Of a stretch of DNA of 64,000 nucleotides, positions 1 to 9,577 are shown in pieces. This DNA is from Zancudomyces culisetae (lineage: Eukaryota > Kickxellomycota > Harpellomycetes > Harpellales > Legeriomycetaceae). Both the position numbers and the translations under genes were made by a program. The stretch spans positions 124,001 through 188,000 of the forward strand of contig LSSK01000009.1 of assembly GCA_001969505.1 (NCBI GenBank). The letters run 5' to 3'. Numbering within the stretch: the first letter of the stretch is position 1; the number at the start of each line of letters is the position of its first letter. The notes under the pieces were generated by a model. The model was given only the letters and a program-made list of their open reading frames with translations. It ran no database searches and had not been told where the DNA came from.

Positions 1-69
1 AACGAAACATATGCTATATTGAAAACGCTAAGTAGGCTAAACACAGCGTAAAAACAAAGAAACCTGGAT

Positions 70-717
70 CTAGTATGAGGTTTTTATGCTCTCTTTGTTG
101 ATCTCTTGGTATGCTCTAGGAGGCTCTTGGAGCTTGGAAAAGCTATCGAGCTCAATTGCGGCGTATTTGTCTTTTAGATGAGCACTGTCCGGGTATTGGG
201 TTTTGCTATCAAAGATGCTACCAGATTCGCCTTTGTCATCAAATCCCGATGAAAATGTAGGTCTTTTCTGTCCAGGTGTGAAGAATGTTTTATCAAAGCA
301 CTCGTCCTGGAAATAAGAGTTTCTGTTTGCTCTCTTAAGCTTTTTTTCTGCCCCATTTAGATTGCCTGAAAGAATGATTTCAGGATTTGTGTTGGGATCT
401 TTGATTATATTCAATGTTCGTTTATAAGTCACAACAATTACATATGTAGCTACCAATACTCCAACAGTTAGCACAAAATAGGCCAGCACAAAGGCTCCAA
501 AGTTATACCCCGAATAACCACCTTTACGTCTAGCACTTGTAAATGTATATAATCCCACAATTATAATGGATACTTCCAGTATGAACATAATGAACAGCAT
601 CAGCCTGTATTTTTTCTTGGTTTCTCTTATTCTTAGTGATCGCATTATCTCTACATCGCTGTTAGTAAACGGAGCATTAGGCCCGAATGGATAAACAAGG
701 TTTTGTATTCTTGACAT
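70..717 (-). CDS. Two-TM membrane protein, possibly Spo7-like
   Basis: A complete 215-residue frame with an ATG start. Residues about 37-61 and 71-99 are hydrophobic and read as two transmembrane helices, separated by a short basic linker (ARRKGG). The N-terminal 36 residues are polar. The C-terminal 115 residues are hydrophilic, rich in Ser, Lys and Asp, and contain a PPRAY stretch resembling a PY motif. The layout (a charged helix with RSLRIRETKKKY, a helical hairpin, then YKRT followed by an Asn/Pro loop) recalls Spo7/TMEM188 nuclear-envelope proteins, regulators of the Nem1 phosphatase. The similarity is weak and no diagnostic residue settles it. No intron is evident. I am confident it is a gene and not confident of its function. 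Confidence 0.6.
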   Translation of the reverse strand: MSRIQNLVYPFGPNAPFTNSDVEIMRSLRIRETKKKYRLMLFIMFILEVSIIIVGLYTFTSARRKGGYSGYNFGAFVLAYFVLTVGVLVATYVIVVTYKRTLNIIKDPNTNPEIILSGNLNGAEKKLKRANRNSYFQDECFDKTFFTPGQKRPTFSSGFDDKGESGSIFDSKTQYPDSAHLKDKYAAIELDSFSKLQEPPRAYQEINKESIKTSY

Positions 718-3312
718 TATTTGAATATTCTGAACGCTCTGTATCTTTTTTTTTTCGACTTAGAAAGTATTGTATCTCATTAACTCCCCCTCTTACTTTA
801 ATTTTCTTTTCGTTTTTCGTGTCGATGAGCTTGCAAAATACAAAGTAAACTATTTCTCAGACTTTGAAATATGAGATATTATGATATTTCTTTATTAAGC
901 ATCAGCCTTAAAATTACACTCACATACTTTTTTAGATCAATAATACCTAGTTATAGTTTCTACAAACCGCTGGATTGTGAGAGCAAACAATAATAATACT
1001 TTATTTAACGAGATTCTTTTTTATAATTATTTTGCAAAATTAAACCCATGCTGATGCAACATGGCAAGTTAAAGACTTTTTTTTTTGCTCAATCATCAGC
1101 AAATTGTGTACAATATACTGAGTGTTTTTATTTTACCTAGTTAACAGTGACTAGCATGCTGTTGCTATTACATTTTTTTACCTACCAGTTATAAACATTA
1201 TACAATTAAATGGTTGTTTTTCTGATTCATCAAGAATACAGTTTTTAATATTACGATTAATATTCAAACATTTCACACTCGCGTGTAAATAAATTTAAAA
1301 TAAGCATTATTATTTAAACACAAAGTTGACTAAATATGTATTGGTTAATTGAGTTTATAAAAACATTGCTCGTGGGATACACCCTTATAATTCGATATCT
1401 AAACAGCTCAGCTATTCAACATTCGATGACATTCAAACCTAAAAGTGTTTTTCAGGAAAATAGTTTTGTGAGAAGAGAGAAATTCCTCTATTTTTTTCTT
1501 CATTCCTAACTATTTCTTTGCCTACATCAGAACATTTAATTGAAGCTTGGGTTTTTAATTTCAACAGAATTAAAACGAGATACAAATGAGGAGGTAGAAC
1601 ATGTGTCTCAATGCATGGTTATTGGCAATGTGTTACTGTCTTGATATAAGCAATACGATTTAAAATTAAAAGGTCAATGTTTTATGTGGGGGGGGGGGGG
1701 GGGGGGGGGGGGGGGGGNNNNNNNNNNNNNNNNNNNNNNNNNNNNNNNNNNNNNNNNNNNNNNNNNNNNNNNNNNNNNNNNNNNNNNNNNNNNNNNNNNN
1801 NNNNNNNNNNNNNNNNNNNNNNNNNNNNNNNNNNNNNNNNNNNNNNNNNNNNNNNNNNNNNNNNNNNNNNNNNNNNNNNNNNNNNNNNNNNNNNNNNNNN
1901 NNNNNNNNNNNNNNNNNNNNNNNNNNNNNNNNNNNNNNNNNNNNNNNNNNNNNNNNNNNNNNNNNNNNNNNNNNNNNNNNNNNNNNNNNNNNNNNNNNNN
2001 NNNNNNNNNNNNNNNNNNNNNNNNNNNNNNNNNNNNNNNNNNNNNNNNNNNNNNNNNNNNNNNNNNNNNNNNNNNNNNNNNNNNNNNNNNNNNNNNNNNN
2101 NNNNNGTTTTTTTGGGGGGGGGGGGGGGGGAGGAGGGGGTTAGCTTTATTGAGCAAATATAGGAGAAAAAAAACTCTACCTTTTTCAATAATTTGTATAG
2201 AATTAATATACTGTACAACCAATCATGAAAGTGAACTTTTTATGCTGGCATAGTTACTATACTATTCCGAAACATGTTGAAGATGAGCTGAGAGTATATG
2301 GAACAGTATATTTAATAAAAAGCTGTAGTTTGTTGTCAGGCTGGTATCTATACAACCAAAGAACCAATATGGTTGTGTATCTAGTTGTTTATCAATGTGG
2401 CTAATAAATTTACTTGCCAGTTTTTATTTCCAAATAATACCTCAAGTGTTGATATGGTACAAAAAATCTAAAAAAAATGAGGGCACTGTTCTGGTAACTG
2501 GTAGCAGAAAAAATCTTGGTTTTAATAATAAAATATAATAATAAAATAATCTGAATGCACTCAAAGGGCAACTATATTTCATATCAGTTTATTCTCTCTA
2601 GAAAATTAGTCATTTGACATTTGTGAATTTAGTACACAAAAATACTAAAGTAATTACAATCAATGTTAAAAAAAAGGTATTTAAAACTACAGAGTAGAGT
2701 GGATAATCGATGAGCAGCTATGATCACTTTCAGTATAAGTTATTTATGGTACACTAATAGGCGAGCAGCAGCGTACTGCCTCGTTTGATCAGGACCAACG
2801 TTATTTAAAATTAAAAAGTATCAGAAACTACTTGATAATTTACATAAAACACCTCTGCTCTTACAGACCAACACCCTGCTCAATAGTAGTCGTAAATAAG
2901 ATTAGATAAAGTTGGCTCATCTGATACTGTAATAAACAGTCGGTAATATTCTTAACCTGTTGTATTTTCCACCAAAATTAATAATGAATTTTGGTATAAC
3001 AGCTTTACTGTTTATTCCAATCAGACCACAAACTATTCAACAGGTGCTGTACTAACAATAAAAACTGTTGATCAGTACTTTTATTAGTTATAATAACAAT
3101 GGTACTCTATACATTCTCAAGTATGTTCATACAAAATTATATAAATCTCTCTTTACGCCCTCCATCCTCCAAACATCTAATCTATTATAGTTTTCCCTAT
3201 TATAGCTTACAAAAACAATCCCATTGGCAGTCGTATCCTGGCCTAAACCGTAGTTGATTCGTTAACTGAAAAAAATCTAGCTAAAAAAGAAAAATGCATT
3301 AGGATCAACGCC
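718..3312. other. Intergenic region with assembly gap
   Basis: About 2.6 kb between the two-TM gene and the tRNA pair. It is strongly AT-rich, with stops in all frames on both strands. The only notable content is the N gap and its poly-G borders, listed separately. Open frames running through the Ns are artefacts. I see no coding or RNA gene in the readable part. Confidence 0.7.
1688..2130. other. Poly-G-flanked assembly gap
   Basis: There are 388 Ns at 1718-2105. The left side is an uninterrupted run of 30 G (1688-1717). The right side is T7 followed by a run of 17 G (2114-2130), then more G-rich sequence. Both flanks carry G on the same strand. Either a real long poly-G/G-rich tract stopped sequencing, or dark-cycle poly-G read ends were assembled at the edge of the gap. 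Confidence 0.95.
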
Positions 3313-3317
3313 AAAAA
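3313..3317 (-). terminator. RNA polymerase III T-run terminator
   Basis: Directly after the tRNA-Lys discriminator base the minus strand has five more T residues (six counting T73). This is a normal Pol III terminator. No T-run lies between the two tRNAs, so this one probably ends a transcript containing both. Confidence 0.75.
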
Positions 3318-3390
3318 AGCCCAACGCGGGGGTCGAACCCGCAACCTTGAGATTAAGAGTCTCACGCTCTACCGATTGAGCTAGCCGGGC
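3318..3390 (-). tRNA. tRNA-Lys (anticodon CTT)
   Basis: The minus strand folds as a complete 73-nt intronless cloverleaf. The acceptor GCCCGGC pairs with GTTGGGC through two G-U pairs, and the anticodon loop CTCTTAA is closed by TGAGA/TCTCA. The B box GGTTCGACCC is intact. The anticodon CTT reads AAG. The discriminator is T73, as in yeast cytosolic tRNA-Lys. The gene lies 2 nt downstream of tRNA-Ala on the same strand, and a T-run follows at once. Confidence 0.95.
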
Positions 3391-3392
3391 AG

Positions 3393-3464
3393 TGGAGAAT
3401 GCGAGGATCGAACACGCGGCCTCTCGCATGCAAAGCGAGCGCTCTACCACTGAGCTAATTCCCC
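3393..3464 (-). tRNA. tRNA-Ala (anticodon TGC)
   Basis: The minus strand gives a 72-nt cloverleaf. The acceptor GGGGAAT pairs with ATTCTCC and includes the G3-U70 wobble that identifies tRNA-Ala; the discriminator is A73. The anticodon stem CTCGC/GCGAG closes the loop TTTGCAT, so the anticodon is TGC. There is no intron. The T-stem has a T52-T62 mismatch (GCGTG against CTCGC), which also weakens the B box, normally GGTTCGANNCC. Only two nucleotides separate it from the downstream tRNA-Lys and no terminator lies between, so the two are probably co-transcribed and cut apart by RNase P and RNase Z. Confidence 0.92.
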
Positions 3465-3735
3465 TGATTTTTTTTTAAAGTTTTGTAAAATAATAAATTG
3501 TAGAGGCTTTAAATTGATTTTTTTTTAGAATCATTTTTATGATCTGCTTTTACAATTAATATTGCTAACGTTATATCAACATAGTATAACTAGTGAATAT
3601 GTAAATATCATCAGCTTTTTTCATCTCTTCTTACTTTTGTTTTTTATTAAAATTAATCTACTATTCGAACGTCCTAAAAATAACAGCAAAATAAAAAATA
3701 TATACCTAGTCTAAAAAATTCAGATTAAATGTGTC

Positions 3736-4999
3736 CTACTGGATTAGACTGAGTTTATAAGTCGTATTTTGCGTATAAGCTTGATTTTTTTTTAAAACAA
3801 CTTGGTCCTTCCATTTTTTACTAGAGAACGCGTTATTAAATCGTTGTGATTCAAGTGCAAACGCACAATGAGGGCCATATCGAACACCTTTTCCTTTGAG
3901 CTCAGGACTGATCCAATTACCAGAATAAAAGACAAGACCAGGTTCGTCGCTAAGTACCTCGAGACAAATTCCCGAAGAAACACACCACACTTTTGCAGCT
4001 AACTTTTCGGGATGATTATTTGTAGAGCCATCATTGGTTTTCGTTTCGAAAATTGAGAAAACGTGGTCAAACCCACGAAGGGGTGTATCAACTAGTGGTT
4101 GAATCTTATCTCCAATATTAAATGGGATGTTTGTATCCATTTCAAACGTATCCTTGGTAGAACAAAGCTCGCCAGTGTGTATCAGATTACTGTCTGTCTT
4201 CAGTACTTTATTCGAAAAAATTTGCATGTAGTTACTTTTAATGTCGGGTTCCCTAAACCCAGACAGGTTAAAGTAGGCATGGTTTGTTACGTTAAGTATG
4301 GTTTCATGTGCGGATGAGGTTTCATCTTTGACTATATTTGCATGATAGCTCATTTTGATTTCATTCTTGTCAGTAACAGTGTATGAAACCTTCACCAGAA
4401 GGTTTCCTGGATAACCTTCTTCATTATCCTTTGACAAATACGAATACTCTACACTTGGTGGGTTTTGATTCAATATTCTTGCCTCCCATACGACCTTGTC
4501 AAATCCTACTTTTCCACCATGATGACTAGCTCCATTTGCCTTGTTGACATACAAGTCACACTTCTTATCTGAAATTTCGATTCCCTGTGAGGGGTAAATG
4601 CTAAGAAAAGGTAATTATCTTTAAAACTTTTATTTAATCAAAAATAGATAATAATCACTATATATTTGTACTTGAAGGCTCACAAGCTTAGGGCCGAATG
4701 TTAAATAGCAGAATAAAATTTATATAACAAAGGAAATCTGATACTAACCTTCCAGCTACTCTGCCAACTATTGCTCCTACATATGGGTCATCGATATTCT
4801 TGATAGCATTGTCTAACTCCTCAAAATTCTCAAATCCCATTGCAATGTCAAGAGTTTCATTGTTCTTATCTTTTACCTTTATGCTGTTAATTCTTGCTCC
4901 ATAATTCAGAATTTCTACTTCAAGACCCCCGGAATGGTTTTTCAAGACGTGCCTACTCACTCTGTGGTCATTACTTGCTGTGGTTACTATTACACTCAT
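3736..4999 (-). CDS. Aldose 1-epimerase (galactose mutarotase), two exons
   Basis: Interconverts the alpha and beta anomers of aldoses such as galactose and glucose in the cytosol. Exon 1 is 4749-4999 (donor AG|GTTAGT). Exon 2 is 3736-4600 (acceptor CTTAG). The 148-nt intron joins in frame, giving 371 residues, a normal length for the stand-alone enzyme. Family landmarks in order: VGAIVGRVAG, GASHHGG, the catalytic-His stretch NHAYFNLSG, GFDHVF, and near the C-terminus FALESQRFNNAF, whose Glu is the expected catalytic base. A nearer acceptor (CACAG) would break the frame, which fixes the splice choice. There is no adjoining UDP-galactose epimerase domain, unlike S. cerevisiae Gal10, and no other GAL gene in the window. 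Confidence 0.88.
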
Positions 5000-6799
5000 T
5001 TTTCATAAATTCAATTTTGAATCCTTGTTGATTTTTTTTGGGAGGGGATATCTTTTTTTAGATAATTCCTCAGATTATTTTATCTTCGGGGTATAATGCA
5101 ATGAAGGTAAGGAAACTGGTACTTGTATATAAAAATCAAATATTACTATAGTTTGGTATATTGGGCTTTTCGTCCCATTTCTTTTGATGAAACAAAGCCG
5201 GCTTTTGTTTTGTTTTGTTTTGCTTAAAGTGTGAATTATGCAAATCTCGTTAGAAGCATTCATTATTATTATTCGCTGAAGTTGTGTTAATTATGAAACA
5301 GATCTAAATTACTGAATAACTCCGAGCTGCCTAATTGGCTCTCAAATTCTAACAGTTAAAAACGCTATGATCACCTTTTCGTTCATCACTTTGGCCGAAA
5401 TAAAATGAGAATGGGAGTATGAGTACTAGAGAATAAGAGGTTATTAGACACATTAAGCAAAAAAGGCAGTGTACTCAAAATATCACCAAAGTATCATAGG
5501 CTTTTTGGGTTAATAACGACATCCAATACGTATCTATAAAAATGCAATTGATATTGAATGCCTTCACCTGTGCGCCAATTTTACTCTTATGTTTGTATTA
5601 ACTGGAATTTCATATATTAATACTTCAAATAGGTTTATATCCGAAGCAAAAAATAATATAAAATAAAAAACTAGACCATATGTTGGTGTGTATTTGGGTC
5701 CCCGGGTTGGAAAAAAGGGAGAATGAATACCGATTTTATTTTTTATTTTACTCTATTTTTTGAAATTATATCTAATTGTTTTAAACCCCTTTAGAATAAA
5801 AATAGGATGGGGTTTATTAATGGTAGATCATATATATATTCATTATCTGCTTACTATTTTAATTGATTTTTTACCCTGTCATGTAGATCATTATGGCTGT
5901 CGAAGAATTAAAGGAAAGAAAGTCACGAGATTATGGAATGATCATGTGGATATCCAATGCGCGTGATACATTTTTACCGCTACATTTTTACATTTGTTGT
6001 TTAGCTCCAGAATTGAAAAAAGGAGAGCAGGTGATAAAGTTATTTTATAAAATACAACATATTTTTTTCCCATATTCAAAAGTACAATGCTCTTTCACAC
6101 TCGTATTTCCCCGAGGTAAAACAAAATACTGGAGGGTTTATTTTTTTCATTTCAACCAGATATTGTGAATATCTTATTAACGAAGATAACAAGCATAATG
6201 TTATTGTAAAAGCAAAGTTTTGTTTCTTATTTTTAATATCCAACTATTTTTAGGTATCTAGAAAATCAAAATGTAAATGTAAATGAAAATGTAAATAGTA
6301 GGTTTCCATGAGCCTGGAAAGGATTCCACAATGGCTTTAGGTTCAAACTTTGACCATATGACTTTGTACAAGAAATAATAAACAAGTTGAGAACCACATG
6401 TCAATGTAAATGAGTGTGGAGTGTGTTAACTATAAAAGTAAACCACACCAATTTCATCACTAGTTGTTTTTCTAGATGACGAGAATACAACGATTAATGT
6501 TTATCATGTTATTTAAATAATTTTTTTTTGAGCATGATTTTATTGAAATGAGGTGAATGAGGGTGGGTGGTGAAGGGGGTGCGAGAAGTAGGAGAAAGGG
6601 GAGAGAAGGCTTTTTGAAATATAAGTAAATATTGGTAAATGGCATTTCTATCATATTGAATGCCATTTTGTTGGTGAGTGAATAAAAAAGCTATAATATA
6701 TTTTATGACTGATCTTTGGTTAAATCATGGTCAGAGTTTCAAGTGAATTTTAACTGCCAAAAAAATAAATCATTTTTAGTAGCAAAAAAATTGACTGTG

Positions 6800-6834
6800 A
6801 CAATAATAACAATAACAATAACAATAACAATAAT
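6800..6834. repeat. CAATAA microsatellite
   Basis: About five copies of a CAATAA hexanucleotide with flanking AATAAT. A simple repeat in non-coding DNA. Confidence 0.8.
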
Positions 6835-7807
6835 ATAGAAATAGCAAGGAAAATCAAGTGTTGTATTCTCCAATATTTTAATCTATTATGTACAAAATGT
6901 AGATTTCCACCAAGCTTTTAGTTTTGAAATGTTGATAATCCATTTATATGTATAATTTGTATTCAATTTATTTTTTATATGTTTGATTGTAATATGTCTA
7001 GAACATCAAATCTGTTGTTAGAGAGGGTGACTGGTGTAGTATAAAAAAAATGAATAAGCGAAAATATACATAATGCAAAAGAAAATGGGTAAACAAAATC
7101 ATTGGGTTATTAATGGTAACCATTAAGGATAGGCAAAAAACGTAAATATACGAATGGATTGCTTTGGTTGTTACCACATATTAATTCCATATCAGTCGCC
7201 ATTTCATTTACATTAGCTTTAATAGTAACATTCAAGTATGCAAGCTGGGTTGCCAATGTTTTGTAGGTGAATACACTTGTGAAATGAACAAAAGAGTGTA
7301 AAAATAAAAAGTCATACAACACATCACTTATTCTTTAAACTATTTTTTCGACCGTAATTCTTTTTTCATTATGTAATATTGAGTATAATGAGATGAGCAA
7401 ATGATGTATTCGCGATATAATTTTTTTACTAGTAATTCACAAGCATTAAACAAAAAAAAAAGTATTTACGTGTCAGATGACATTAATACCTTTTGATCTT
7501 GTAGATTTTATAGACCAGTTGGCATTAGATTAGTGATGATGTGAGAGTTGTTAGGCGGAGTGGGGAGTAGGGAGGGGGAAAGATAAAGTGGAATAACACC
7601 TTTTTCCCGGGAAAAGCAGGTTTAAAGAAAAACTACCATAAAAAAAAGTAGAAAGCTATACCAAAATGGGATTAGTATAAACTAGAGCAAACCAGCTTGT
7701 AGGATGTAATATGTACCTGATTCAAAGGGAAAAAAATAAAAATGTATAGAGTGGAGGAGGGGATGATTAGGGAATATTTGGGTTATACAAGGTAAATCAT
7801 GTTCAAT

Positions 7808-7841
7808 GTGAGATTGTGTGAGATGTGAGATTGTGTGAGAT
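7808..7841. repeat. 17-bp perfect tandem duplication
   Basis: Two identical back-to-back copies of GTGAGATTGTGTGAGAT (7808-7824 and 7825-7841), followed by a partial GTG. It lies in the non-coding region upstream of the PY-motif gene. Confidence 0.9.
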
Positions 7842-9577
7842 GTGTGGTTTATCAGTGTTTAGATGGTTGAAAATATTGGCATTTGACCAGTTTATTGTTT
7901 TTTGTCTGTTTAAAGAAATAGCCATTCCCAACATTTAATCTAAAAAATAAAGAGGCATGTATTATATTGTATTGTATTTTCTATCTTATAATTTGAAGGG
8001 TAATATAAAATTACAGGCAAAATAAAAGAATATTTCTCTAGTATTACTGCAAAATGAGATATGTGTAAAATGAGGTGGTTTGGGGAGAAAGAGTTGTTGT
8101 GTTTTGCATGTTTTTTTCTTTTTGAAATGTACGTATTTTCTTTTTTAGGATGAACTCATTAATCCACAAATGCTTAATCTGTGGACAATAATATTTTTGT
8201 GTTGCGAAAATTCAACAGATTGGATATATCACCGAGGAAAAAAGAAAAAGAATAGGAGTAAGATTATGAAAAAGTGTGATTCATTGCCTGAAATGAAAGA
8301 ATAAGTTTCTGTAGTGAAAACAAAAAAGAGAGAGAAAAACAAAACGTCGATGAAAATCATTGAAATTTAATTTGCAGAAGCCATAAAAATTTGAATAGAA
8401 TAAGAGCGAAAAGGGTGTGTCAAGGAAAATAAACATCTCGAATTTATCTAATTATCAATCTTGCATGAATGTTCTTCAAAGAACTCAAGCTGCGCAAAAA
8501 AAAAAAAGTACCCAAAGTGAGACCATGATTAAAAATAAATGACATATTTTTGGTAGAATTCTATGCTTTGTTGACCCAATCTTTAACTGCAAGCAAAAAA
8601 ATTTTTAATTTCCATTATATAGGAATTTAGGGGGGAAAAAAAAATAATGCTAGGAAAAAGTAAGCCAAGTAATGAAAGGACCGAGCTTGGCTTACGTTGA
8701 TGTCATTGGGCTATTCAATACATTTTGTGCACGCTTTTGATAATATTTGTAAATGTCATGAGGTTAAAAATAAGTTTGTACTTAAATATAGTCAACTAGC
8801 CAAAGCAAAAAGATAAAAGGGTTCACAATTAAAAGCAAGTGGGAAACTAACTCAAAAGATTCACATTAAAATAAAATAAATTTAAAAGTAGGATTTGGAA
8901 AACAAGTGAAAGCGGAATTTTAAAGTCGAAAGCAAAAGTAAAAACAAGAACGGAAAATAAAAGAAAGGGTAGGGCAAGATAATTTTAAAGAACGGAATGA
9001 AAAACAGGTTTATAGTTATTAGGGGATATCTTCCAGGTAAAGAAATTTGATTCGTATATTAAAGTTTGATGAATTCAATAAATCGAGATTGAGAATGAAG
9101 GAAAATTGTTTTTGTTTTAATTTTAATTATAATTTTAATTTGAAAATGTAAATAGATAACTATTACAGTGGTAAGTAGCAACAGGGAGACTAAATGGTTA
9201 CTTAGCAAATGTGCTTAATGTGGGTTTTATTGGAGGGGCAGATTAAGGAGGGGAGGGGGAATGAGAAAAAGTTGGCAAAGTATATTTAAATAAGTTTATA
9301 TTCACTTTTTGTAAAAAAAATAGATAAAAGGGTATACGAGGCAAGAATTCCCAAGCTACAAAAGAGTCAATATCCAAATAAAATAGGCAAGGCAAAATAC
9401 TAATGAAAACAAAATAATTATACATTTTTTTTAAAAGAAAGGAAAGGAAAGGAATAATGATATAGGTAAAAACTAACGAAAAGAATATAATATGAAATAG
9501 ATTTATATGCAGGTGGGTCAAGATGCTATGCGATAGTATCCAGGAGAGAAAATAACACGGATGTGTTGGGGGATTGG

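Larger units (their letters stand above)
5000..9577. other. 4.6-kb gene-poor region with purine-rich leader
   Basis: No frame is convincing. The 91-codon frame at 5893-6168 has no recognisable motif. A TATATA element near 5125-5131 lies about 130 bp upstream of the epimerase start. From roughly 8200 to 9560 the plus strand becomes A/G-rich and pyrimidine-poor, like a yeast 5' leader, ahead of the gene starting at 9578. Short repeats occur at 6800-6834 (CAATAA units) and 7808-7841 (a 17-bp tandem duplication). Confidence 0.6.

Noticed and set aside
1674-2253. Several open frames of 160-189 codons across the gap
   Set aside because: They exist only because Ns contain no stops; their ends are poly-Gly or poly-Pro from the G-runs.
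5893-6168. 91-codon ATG frame (MAVEELKERKSRDYG...)
   Set aside because: No motif, no flanking promoter signal or exon continuation, and a composition that becomes AT-driven after about 45 codons. Kept only as a note.
5000-9577. LTR retrotransposon or DNA transposon in the gene-poor region
   Set aside because: No paired terminal repeats, target duplications or transposase/reverse-transcriptase motifs could be found by eye.
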